Virus record (IMG/VR): IMGVR_UViG_3300021963_000485
Span: 1-29,452 of that record
Source: a virus
Reading direction: 5' to 3' (one strand)
Length of the DNA stretch: 29,452 nucleotides
Position 1 is the stretch's first letter, and the number at the start of each line of letters is the position of its first letter. Positions 15,801 to 22,315 of the stretch are shown piece after piece. The position numbers and the translations under genes were made by a program. The notes beneath the pieces were generated by a model. It was not told the DNA's origin. It searched no databases and saw only the letters and a list, made by a program, of their open reading frames with translations.

Positions 15801-16796
15801 GACCGCATTGGGATCGGTTTGCAGCGGGGCACCGCGGCGAGCCGGCTGCTGCGGGGCAGGAGCGGGGGCTACGGGCGCGGGGGCGGGAGCCGGAGCAGCT
15901 TGTTGAACAGGAGCCGGAGCGACCGGAACAGGGGCGGCGACGGGGGCCGGCGCGGGGGGCTGAGCCGGAAGCCCGGCGGCGCGCTGGGTAGCTTGGAAGG
16001 GAGCCGGGGGCTGATACGCCGGTTGAACCGGGGGCTGAACTGGGGAAGATCCTGGGACATAGGGCTGCTGCGGAGCCTGGACCTGTTGAGCCGGCTGGGC
16101 AAACAAAGAAGCCATGCCCTGGGGGGCGGCAGGAGCCGGGGCCGGGGCTGCGGGCTGGGCGATCCCGGGGGCCTGGGGGAAAGCAGCCTGGGGAGCCATC
16201 TGGGGGGCGGCAATTGGGGCCGGCGCGAACGGCTGCTGCGCGAGCTGCGGGATCTGGGGGGCCTGAGGCGGAGCGCCAAGGGGCGACTGACCACCCAGGC
16301 CGCGGGAGACTAGATCAGCCAGGGTCGTGGCGCCGGTGATCGCCTGGCCCTGGGCCTGGCCCATGGCGAGCTGCGGGGGGACCTGGGGCTGGGCAAAGGG
16401 CGACATGGCCGGAGCCATGGTCGGCGCCATGCCGGCGTCGTAAGAGGGAAGGCCGGCGCCCAGGGCGGGCGACGACATCGGATCAACCTGGGGCTGGCCG
16501 ATCGGACCGAGGCCCGCGGTGCCCATGCCGAACAGCGAAGACAGATCAGTGGGCGCGCCCTGGGGTACGCCTTCGGGCCGGGCGAACGGGTTCAGGATCG
16601 TGTCGACGCCGCTGGTCGGCATCGGTCCGGTGGCCTGGCGCGTAGCCAGATCGGCCTGGCCGGCGGGCGTTGACGCCTTTGCGGCGTCTTGGGCTGCAAT
16701 AAGCGCTTGGAGCTCCTGGCTTTGCTGCATCGCGCGGTCAAGCGCGTCAGTGTTGGTCGTCTTGGGGCCAGTGTTCGTGGTAATTCTTACAGCCAT
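12855..16796 (-). CDS. Large internal virion / polyvalent protein with two RadC-like JAB metalloprotease domains
   Basis: 1313 residues. About residues 60-400 are low-complexity Pro/Ala/Gln-rich and probably disordered. Then comes a unit of about 400 residues (422-824) and a second copy (962-1270). Each has a helical lead, a 'PQEN..L.I.D.QGRP.QI..HQLG' strand pair and the JAMM signature: His536, His538, Ser546, Asp549 in unit 1 (HNHPSTTTRFSQAD) and His1068, His1070, Ser1078, Asp1081 in unit 2 (HNHPSGKSSLSPAD). Both are followed by a homologous 'ERMF' domain. RadC-like JABs are known in phage polyvalent proteins, thought to be injected with DNA and to blunt host defences; zinc peptidase activity is inferred. 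The ORF ends at the A10 slippery run. Start ATG 16796 has an AT-rich leader and no Shine-Dalgarno. Confidence 0.85.
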   Translation of the reverse strand: MAVRITTNTGPKTTNTDALDRAMQQSQELQALIAAQDAAKASTPAGQADLATRQATGPMPTSGVDTILNPFARPEGVPQGAPTDLSSLFGMGTAGLGPIGQPQVDPMSSPALGAGLPSYDAGMAPTMAPAMSPFAQPQVPPQLAMGQAQGQAITGATTLADLVSRGLGGQSPLGAPPQAPQIPQLAQQPFAPAPIAAPQMAPQAAFPQAPGIAQPAAPAPAPAAPQGMASLFAQPAQQVQAPQQPYVPGSSPVQPPVQPAYQPPAPFQATQRAAGLPAQPPAPAPVAAPVPVAPAPVQQAAPAPAPAPVAPAPAPQQPARRGAPLQTDPNAVNPQEDFPEALAARRANQRADGNDPGRPYTPSPYERPDEPAPIEQPQEQPAEAPVEPELEPAFAGSPLQNTRPAESSIEGGELVVVGRDGRRFSQGNKGISPNLLARVGLTRAVLSQFVDRAVVGEMTVPDRPMDNADDVAALAYEYLRKQPQENLMLVILDGQGRPLQILRHQLGAISSANFVPHILAGVAASTRGARTVYLVHNHPSTTTRFSQADVGAAQKIAATMEPIGLRFGGSLVVTDGDAYEGTMVPKYIFHPGGDQVNKTPDAINTANTKLPNNWNEGSVKNVVVFDDRIDEGIATTKLQVVERMFEVRKEALFPRIAEPKDAIEQIPPLLRNLPGVAMLDKAGRLVGVIQMSISEMRNVSSAASIIYPEQGQARDYIGQESDRAPGDQDKRTYRREKFNKDVGPGAWNNPLAMLMAALERSNAESVIISMGPNDVGTSGNDTRTDAVTNLQKAILRVGGQKVEVLDVINNKKNFSNLVISQFSNAASYQSGDKTGGRMSTGQRTGFNEPGTEYGAEGEGDQAPIEREAPQSLGDVVSQGMGVEEGEAASETNPDDPNAQADFDRQEREAGAGAQPSSLENAQPAEPIIKKTRKPRAKKPAAGPAGLGVSDFPRLDATPGVFGRLSGEQMAKFGLSDAMLDQFVEHSTVGKISSGVEFVKTPEEAAHVVAGMRKRPQENIVLLITDKQGRPIQIASHQLGGPASAGFNPGILIGTAASTPGAAQVWFIHNHPSGKSSLSPADLGAANAVQNLCDAAGLRYMATMAVAGSKFAYMDNRGSILSGQNIKPMPRKFSVPLTERMFSYRVSQSTEALGDPMVLGKKFLEVFGPDQPGIILADNSNRPVAAIPLDADVMQAMKANLPGTKQPGFAKYAAGVDRSGAVNMFIYTAGLDMPTAVKVIENMSKVANATKLTALDAMNNQEVTLSRHIIGYSTDFKESGSDYNRGQGEAQAPGSLQDVVEQGLSGDQKKKTKR
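12985..15532 (-). repeat. Duplicated JAB-plus-ERMF unit
   Basis: Protein-level duplication. Unit 1 starts at the GRRFSQ motif (near 15532) and unit 2 at GRLSGEQM (near 13908). The aligned landmarks are 'GL(T/S)(R/D)A(V/M)L(S/D)QFV', 'VGE/K', 'RKxPQEN', 'QGRP(L/I)QI', 'HQLG', 'ASTxGAxxV', HNHPS, 'A(D)(V/L)GAA', 'ERMF', 'A(M/I)LDxxGR-like', and 'VEVLDVINN' against 'LTALDAMNN'. Similarity is clear at protein level and weak at DNA level, so the duplication is old. Both metal-ligand sets are intact, so neither copy looks dead. Confidence 0.75.
15590..16620 (-). repeat. Pro/Ala/Gln-rich low-complexity tract
   Basis: Residues about 60-400 of the 1313-aa protein are built of irregular PAP, APV, QPP and APQ runs, for example APAPAPVAPAPAPQQPARR. 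At DNA level this gives many short GGGGC/CCGG-like repeats. It is probably a flexible linker that lets the protein thread through the portal; that role is inference. Confidence 0.6.
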
Positions 16797-16848
16797 AAAT
16801 TTAGGATTTTTCTTTGGTCGTCTTTAGCAACGAATTTCAGGTCTACAT

Positions 16849-19239
16849 TTAGTAGGTGATCCGCGGCGGGTTCTCCCGGCGCCAATCTTCGTTTTCAAAA
16901 GTCACATCAACCAGGGAGCCATCAGGACCTCGCTTAAAATGTTTAATCAGTTTTCCGTTTCTGACCCTCGGGGGAGGCACGGGTTGATCGGCCGCAAGCT
17001 CAACACCCCCAAAAGGCAGGATTGGCTGGTTCTGAACACGCCCACCCATGGCTTGCTGCTGTTGCCCGATGTTGCCGCCTTCAGGCGGGGGCGCTTCCAC
17101 CTCATCAGTGTAGCCGCCAAGCGGCTTGCCGGTATCCGGGTCTAGGCCCAGGTCCCTGGCGATCATGTCGTCCAGATCTCCATGGCCGGACATCAGCGCA
17201 AGCTCCTCGGCGAACTCCATCAACTGTTCCATGGTCCTGCCTTCGGCTTGTTGAAGGCTTGCAACAATTTCATTCACGGATCTATTGGCGCCTCCCATGG
17301 CTTGCATGGCCGCTGCCGCGTTTGTCCTGGCTCGCTGCATCAATGCCGTGTCGGGGTTGCCCCTGCCGGTGGCGGCGCGCATGAACAAGCTCATGTAAAT
17401 GCCAATCGCTCCGGCAGAGTCGCGCTGCTCGGCCATCTCCAGGGCTTTTTCGTCCTTGTCCGGGCCGTAAGACTCGTACTGCTTGCGAAGGGCTTTCTGG
17501 AATGATCCGACCAACCCTTGGCCGGCCTGTACGCCGGCGGTTGTGTCTTTGATCGTACCCACAAAAACTTCGGTAAAGTATTCTTCAAAGCCTTCCTTGG
17601 CTGCCTCCTCAAAAACATTCAAGGCCCTAGGGGCCAGGAGCTTCGTGAACACCTTTCTGTTCCCGATCCGCATGGCAGCCTTGAGAAGGCTGCCTTCCTT
17701 GGAAAACTTGCCGGCTCCGGCCAATTTGAAGGCCTTGTCCAGGCCAACGTCCAGGACGGCTGCAGTACCGGCTTCAGCCAACCCTGCCACATGGGCGTAA
17801 TTTACGATCCTGGCTAGCTCCTTCTGGAATTCCTTGGGGTCCTTGTCGTGAAGCTTGACGATCTCGTCCATAACCTGGTCGGCCGGCTTGTTGATGTCGA
17901 TGTCATGGCCGGCCAGCCAGACCGCCATCGTGTCCATGAATTCCGCGTTGGTCGAAAGCGACTTTGTGACGGCAGCCGAGGCTACTCTGCCGGCAGCCGG
18001 GCTGAGCAAGCTGCCAACCATCGACGCCATCATCGGGGCCCCGGTGGCCATGCCGGAAGATGCGGCCGACTGGGTAGCCCAGGACAGCAAATCGCCTACG
18101 CCGCCTTCGCGCGCCTCGCTCAAGGTCTTGAAACCGGCCGCTGTCCTCCAACCCATGGCGCTTTCATTCCCGGCTCTGTTCGCGTCCGAAAAAGCGCGCA
18201 TCGATTTCCTTGCTTTTTCGATGTTCAGGCTGGCCGCCTTGCTGTCCACGATCTCCTGGAGCTGGTCGGGAGACATGTGTTCGATTTCGCCGCCGTATTC
18301 GTCGATGATGGACTGCCTTATAAAATTGCTGATTTCAAACGGCTCATTCATGTTCACGCGCGGCTCACCGGCAAATCGATTGACCGATGCCGGCGGCGCG
18401 CTGAAATCGACCTGAACCGATCCAGGAGGTTGGGCCAGTTTTCCTAGGTAGCTTCCGACATCCCAGAAATTGGATGCCTTGACGGAGTCATTGACGCTGC
18501 CTCGAAATGCGTTGATCGCACCTACAGTGGCGCCAACGCCCGGGATGTGGGAGACATTCTCGGGAATGATCTTCTTTTTCGGGTCGTCAGGATTGTTGAA
18601 ACTGAAGGCGATCGACGGGCTGCCATAATGAGCAGCGACAGCCTGGTCTCGTTTTGCGATAGCCCAGGCGGTTAGGTAGGTTTTCTTGGCATCCTCCCAT
18701 TCCCTGGTCTCAAGGCCGGCTGCTTTTCTCTTTTCAAAAGCATCCCTCGCGTAGCCGCCGACGGCCGTCTCCACCAGCGGATTTTGAATGTCGTAGGGGT
18801 TGAACATCCCCATCTGCCGATCGAACTCCAAGACATCGGCGCCTTGCGGTTCGGCTTCCGGGACGATGTAGGATGTTTCTCGGTTTCTGTCGTAACGATC
18901 AGGAGTCTGCTTGATCAGTTTCTTTGGGACGCCTCCGGTAAGGAATTTCGGATCTGAATGAACTACATCGGCCCGGATCCTGAACTTTCCTTTGTCGTCC
19001 TGCTCAAACGCTGACTCCCCGTAGTTTTCCAGGGCGTATTGATAGGCCTCGTCGCCGGACATCGCGAGGATTTGCTGGCCTGGCTTGGCCAGCTTGCTGG
19101 CGTCAAAAAAAACAGGGTTTAGATCTGGGGCTGTAGGAAACTTTCCAGGCGTGTAGCTTGGCTGAGCAGCACGTGGTTGTTCCTGGCTTGGCGCTGATCC
19201 GCGCTTCAGCCATTCCTCGTAATTGAACGGAGCGGCCAT
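16849..19239 (-). CDS. Putative internal virion (ejection) protein, about 796 aa
   Basis: It starts MAAPFNYEEWLKRG; the ATG at 19239 and an upstream TTG at 19245 (overlapping the preceding stop) are both possible. The N-terminal 110 residues are Pro/Gln-rich and then polar, and the middle (about 330-620) is long and helical with Ala/Gly/Ser-rich, weakly hydrophobic stretches (TGAPMMASMVGSLLSPAAG) that could insert in a membrane. The C-terminus is Gln/Pro-rich and ends in a small basic segment (KHFKRGPDGSLVDVTFENED). Size, composition and position match T7 gp15-type ejection proteins. No lysozyme or transglycosylase motif is seen. It directly precedes the JAB protein across an AT-rich 52-nt gap. 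The function is inferred from synteny. Confidence 0.7.
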   Translation of the reverse strand: MAAPFNYEEWLKRGSAPSQEQPRAAQPSYTPGKFPTAPDLNPVFFDASKLAKPGQQILAMSGDEAYQYALENYGESAFEQDDKGKFRIRADVVHSDPKFLTGGVPKKLIKQTPDRYDRNRETSYIVPEAEPQGADVLEFDRQMGMFNPYDIQNPLVETAVGGYARDAFEKRKAAGLETREWEDAKKTYLTAWAIAKRDQAVAAHYGSPSIAFSFNNPDDPKKKIIPENVSHIPGVGATVGAINAFRGSVNDSVKASNFWDVGSYLGKLAQPPGSVQVDFSAPPASVNRFAGEPRVNMNEPFEISNFIRQSIIDEYGGEIEHMSPDQLQEIVDSKAASLNIEKARKSMRAFSDANRAGNESAMGWRTAAGFKTLSEAREGGVGDLLSWATQSAASSGMATGAPMMASMVGSLLSPAAGRVASAAVTKSLSTNAEFMDTMAVWLAGHDIDINKPADQVMDEIVKLHDKDPKEFQKELARIVNYAHVAGLAEAGTAAVLDVGLDKAFKLAGAGKFSKEGSLLKAAMRIGNRKVFTKLLAPRALNVFEEAAKEGFEEYFTEVFVGTIKDTTAGVQAGQGLVGSFQKALRKQYESYGPDKDEKALEMAEQRDSAGAIGIYMSLFMRAATGRGNPDTALMQRARTNAAAAMQAMGGANRSVNEIVASLQQAEGRTMEQLMEFAEELALMSGHGDLDDMIARDLGLDPDTGKPLGGYTDEVEAPPPEGGNIGQQQQAMGGRVQNQPILPFGGVELAADQPVPPPRVRNGKLIKHFKRGPDGSLVDVTFENEDWRRENPPRITY

Positions 19240-19241
19240 GC

Positions 19242-20372
19242 TCAACGAGCCCGCTGAAGGATGTTGATCGGGTGGTTCGGATTGTCAGGTTTCATTCTAG
19301 CCACAGCGCCAACGCTGAAGAATTTGTGCTGGAACGACACAGTGCCGTCCTGTGGGTTGATCACGGGAATTCTGACAATCATGTATTCGGGAGCATTTGA
19401 AGGATCAGTAGCTGCTTGCTTCATAATTTGATCCACTTCGGCTTGGCTGCTGACAGCCGGGGTTGGGACTGATTGCTCGGCGACCTGTCTATTCATTTCT
19501 CCGGCGTAAATGCGCTCAACCAGGTCTTTTACTTCAGGGCTGTTTGGGCTCATCCCCAGCGTGTCACCGACCATGACTGCCAACTGATTTCTAGCCCCAA
19601 GAAACGCATCAGATCCGTACCTGACATCGGCGTTCGCAACGACCTTTTCTTTTAGGCCGTTTGCGTCCATCCAGGCACGCCAGGCATCGGTTGCATTGTA
19701 TTTTCTTTTATCTTCAGGGAGAGAAGCTGTTTCGGGCGTCACTGTGTATCGTTCGTTTCCGGTCCGTAGGCCGGTTGCACTAAAGGCCCTGTTAAAATTG
19801 TCGAAAGCTTGAGCCGGATTAAACGTGATCTTTCTTCCACCCCAACGTTTTCGTTCTTCAAATTCCTTTGAAAGCTCCTCGTTTTTGGATGCAGCTGCGG
19901 AAGCTTCAGCTTTTTTTAGGGCTTCGGCTTGCTTGGCGGCTTCTTTTTCGTCCCGTTTGGCTTGGACGCCGGCCTTGTAATCGAACGACCTGTTATCGGC
20001 ATCGATCTTGGCCTGTTGCTGGGCGTTCCATCGGCCAGGGCCGAACGGGACCGCCTGGCGGGCGTCCCCTAGATCGGCCATCGCCTGGACAAATTCCTGG
20101 TACGCGACCGGATCTACGAATTCTCCGCGAGCCGGGTCGAACCCCTTGCCGCCCAGGAGCTCACCAACGCGCTTGTTGGCCAGCTGCTGCCGGATCTGGG
20201 CCTGGTTGCGCAGCTCGTTGTAGTCCTCCTGCTGGATGCCGCGGCGCGCCTCGGCGGCCTTGGCCGGATCCAGCCCGAAGATGTTGGCGATGTTGCCGCC
20301 GATCTGGGCCCATGCGGCCAGGTTGGGGTCCTGCTGCTGCTGGCGTGGGGCGTATCCGGAATAGTCAGGCAT
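19242..20372 (-). CDS. Putative internal virion protein, 376 aa
   Basis: It starts MPDYSGYAPRQQQQDPN. The N-terminal part (about 20-70) is helical with GGNIANIFGLDPAKAAEARRG, then a short hydrophobic bit. The middle (about 120-180) is a highly charged Lys/Glu/Ala coiled coil, and the C-terminal half is compact with LQ/DT-type strands (MIVRIPVINPQDGTVSFQH). It lies 2 nt after the gp14-like gene and touches the next, so it belongs to the same translational run. No family is recognised with confidence. Its position between gp14-like and gp15-like genes suggests a core-stack or ejection component. The 3' half is visibly less GC-rich than its neighbours. Confidence 0.65.
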   Translation of the reverse strand: MPDYSGYAPRQQQQDPNLAAWAQIGGNIANIFGLDPAKAAEARRGIQQEDYNELRNQAQIRQQLANKRVGELLGGKGFDPARGEFVDPVAYQEFVQAMADLGDARQAVPFGPGRWNAQQQAKIDADNRSFDYKAGVQAKRDEKEAAKQAEALKKAEASAAASKNEELSKEFEERKRWGGRKITFNPAQAFDNFNRAFSATGLRTGNERYTVTPETASLPEDKRKYNATDAWRAWMDANGLKEKVVANADVRYGSDAFLGARNQLAVMVGDTLGMSPNSPEVKDLVERIYAGEMNRQVAEQSVPTPAVSSQAEVDQIMKQAATDPSNAPEYMIVRIPVINPQDGTVSFQHKFFSVGAVARMKPDNPNHPINILQRAR

Positions 20373-20374
20373 GG

Positions 20375-21211
20375 TTATTGGATTTCGTTGCCTTTCTTGG
20401 GCCTAAACAAGTTAACAAGGTTCATGAAGGCCGGGCCTTTGTTAGTGGTTGCAAAGGTGGACCAGTCGAGGTCGCTTCCCTTGTAGAGTCGGTTGGTCTG
20501 CAGGTGCAGATAATTGCCATCCCCGACAGGCTTGAGCGTGTTGGACCCGTCCAGGGAGTTAAGGAAGCCCATGTCATCCGCCGCAGCGTTTGCGGCCTCC
20601 TCGGCAGTCTGAGCGCCTACCCCGGCCCCGGCGGCCATGCCGCTAAGGGTGCCGATCGTGGACAGGGCCGAGCCGATGTTCTTCATGTTGTCGCCGGCGC
20701 GGCTGGCAAAGTCCAGCTCGGCGCCCGAGGCTGCGGCCGATCCGGCCATGTTGCCGGCGATGATGCCCTGGCCCAGGCGCATCCGGGCGTTCTTGATCGC
20801 GTTGAGCTGGGCGGCGTCGCCAAAACCGGCGAGCTTGGCCTTGGCGGCGGCCTCCATGCTGGAGGCAGCCTTGCCGGAAGCCGACCGGACGCGCGACTCG
20901 TCCGCAACGATCTGGGATTTGTTGCCGTAGGACGAGCCGATGTCGGCAGCCGAGCCAGTGGCCTGGGCCGCGGTGGCCGCAGCCTGGCGATCCGCGATGG
21001 CTTTGTCCTCGGCCTTGATCGTGTTGGCCTGGGTTTCCGACCCCAGGGACTCGTTGAACAGGGCGTCGGCTTCATCCCGCATCTTTTTCTGCCTGAGGCT
21101 CTCGGCCGCCTGGACATTGTTCATGGCCTTGCGGGTTTGGGAGGCAGCCTTAGCCTGAGCGGCCGTTCCAAGGGCGGTGGCTACCAGGGAAGCTGTGGCG
21201 AAGTCGCACAT
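20375..21211 (-). CDS. Internal core protein, T7 gp14-like
   Basis: 278 residues, MCDFATASLVATALGTAAQAK. It opens with Met-Cys and a hydrophobic alanine-rich helix, then a long helical, Ala-rich, charged region without Pro. T7 gp14 has the same start (MCW) and build and is ejected into the outer membrane to begin the DNA channel. The C-terminus (about 210-278) has extra NLFRPKKGN and Trp/Leu segments. AGGAAG stands about 6 nt before the ATG, one of the few clear ribosome sites here. It begins 1 nt after the stop of the other MC-protein. The family call rests on start, composition, size and order. Confidence 0.65.
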   Translation of the reverse strand: MCDFATASLVATALGTAAQAKAASQTRKAMNNVQAAESLRQKKMRDEADALFNESLGSETQANTIKAEDKAIADRQAAATAAQATGSAADIGSSYGNKSQIVADESRVRSASGKAASSMEAAAKAKLAGFGDAAQLNAIKNARMRLGQGIIAGNMAGSAAASGAELDFASRAGDNMKNIGSALSTIGTLSGMAAGAGVGAQTAEEAANAAADDMGFLNSLDGSNTLKPVGDGNYLHLQTNRLYKGSDLDWSTFATTNKGPAFMNLVNLFRPKKGNEIQ

Positions 21212-21212
21212 G

Positions 21213-21830
21213 TTAGCTTCCTACAGTCCTTTCCTTGGAAGGGCTGATAGATCTCATGGGAAGCCCGTAGGCCTGGAGGCCTGGGGCCCGGCGATCGTAG
21301 GCGCCGGCCTGGCTGGCCTGGCCAAGGAGCCCGGTGGTGTTCTGGAACATCATCCCGATCGGGGAGATGGACGGCTGGCTGGCTGCGATCGCGGCGCGCG
21401 AAAGGGCGCCCTGGGCGGCAGCCTGGGCGTCGCCTGTGGCGTTCAGCTGGCCTACCAGGTCGGACCGGTTCTGTTCGACCTGGGTGCGCGCCTGGTTGGC
21501 GAAGTCCAGGGCCTTGCCGGCGACATCGGCCTTGTTCACATCCATCTGGCGCTGCAGCTCGCCTTCGTTCGCGGTTCGGACGCTGGAGTCGGTCAGCCCG
21601 GATCGAGCCAGGTTGAATTGCATCTGCTCCTTGGTCTTGTCGAACTGATCGTTCAGCTGGGGCATCGTGGACGCGGTGAAGGCGTCCTTCCGGCGATCGT
21701 AGAAGTCGGAGTTGAATTGCTTGAAGGTGTTGTCGATCGAAGCCATGCCTTGCTTGATGCGGGCCTGGCGCGCGGCTTCATCCGCGCGCGCCATCGCGCC
21801 GTAATCGGGGCCGGAGTTGGAGAAGCACAT
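21213..21830 (-). CDS. Second small internal core protein, gp14-like
   Basis: About 205 residues from the ATG at 21830, which lies 5 nt after the preceding stop and gives MCFSNSGPDYGAMARADEAA. The protein is mostly helical and rich in Ala/Gln/Asp, with a Phe/Asn motif FKQFNSDFYDRR and a tail with GMMFQNTTGLLGQASQAG. Met-Cys start, size and place (after gp13-like) fit a core protein like T7 gp14 (196 aa). Two such genes in a row suggest duplication or subfunction, but sequence similarity between the two is low. An ORF start at 21905 would overlap the previous gene and lose the MC start, so I reject it. Confidence 0.6.
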   Translation of the reverse strand: MCFSNSGPDYGAMARADEAARQARIKQGMASIDNTFKQFNSDFYDRRKDAFTASTMPQLNDQFDKTKEQMQFNLARSGLTDSSVRTANEGELQRQMDVNKADVAGKALDFANQARTQVEQNRSDLVGQLNATGDAQAAAQGALSRAAIAASQPSISPIGMMFQNTTGLLGQASQAGAYDRRAPGLQAYGLPMRSISPSKERTVGS

Positions 21831-21835
21831 GATGG

Positions 21836-22315
21836 TCAGTTTGTTTTCGCCGGTTGTCTGGTCCAGCTGTAAGTGAAAAATGTCTCCCCGTTTTTTCCGT
21901 AGCACGGGTGCTCCGACTCTTTGGAGGCGCCGAGCACTTCAAGCCACCGGTGCGCTTCCTCGTGGGTGGAAAGTGACTTGCACTCTCCGCGCACGAACGT
22001 GTCCGACATTACGGCGGGGATGAGGATCCGCTTCACGGCCTTGGTCGTGTCGAACGCAACCTCCTTCCATCTGTCGGTGGCGAACATGAACACCGAGAAA
22101 ACGCCGGGCCACATCTCGTGCGCGCCTACGACGCAGACCGGTTCGCCGTCGTCGGCCAGGGCCACGAAGCCGGGCGGGTTTGCCTTGTCGATCAGCTCGG
22201 CGATCACATGGGGGTCGTGACTCCACCGGGTCGCGAAGATCTCCTGGCGGTCCATTTCCCGCATCCTGGACGCCACATGGAGGACGGGCTTCAGTGAGAT
22301 CTCAGCCAGCTTCAT
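21836..22315 (-). CDS. T7 gp13-like protein with acetyltransferase-like fold (DUF2833 type)
   Basis: About 159 residues from the ATG at 22315 (MKLAEISLKPVLHVASRMRE). Landmarks: 'MREMDRQEIFATRW' near the start, 'GFVALADDGEPVCVVGAHEMWPG' strand pair in the middle, 'FMFATDRW', and 'CKSLSTHEEAHRWLEVLGA' then 'GKNGETFFTYSW' at the end. This order matches the phage gp13 family, which resembles GNAT acetyltransferases without known activity and is needed for T7 virion maturation. The start lies 14 nt inside the nozzle gene. ATGs at 22336 and 22351 would lengthen it. Good family confidence from the repeated pattern 'RE.DR.E' and GNAT-like strands. Confidence 0.75.
   Translation of the reverse strand: MKLAEISLKPVLHVASRMREMDRQEIFATRWSHDPHVIAELIDKANPPGFVALADDGEPVCVVGAHEMWPGVFSVFMFATDRWKEVAFDTTKAVKRILIPAVMSDTFVRGECKSLSTHEEAHRWLEVLGASKESEHPCYGKNGETFFTYSWTRQPAKTN

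Noticed and set aside
15590-16620. Repeated GC-rich blocks that could suggest a CRISPR or tandem repeat array
   Set aside because: The repeats are irregular and codon-phased, and simply encode Pro/Ala/Gln-rich protein.
16797-16848. Promoter in the AT-rich gap before the 1313-codon ORF
   Set aside because: The AT-rich stretch has TTGCTA and TAAATT, but their spacing is about 21 bases and no second example supports a phage promoter motif.
16849-19239. Possible lytic transglycosylase domain in the ejection proteins, as in T7 gp16
   Set aside because: I looked for the SLT Glu-Ser and following motifs in the ~796-, 1313- and 1856-aa proteins and did not find them.
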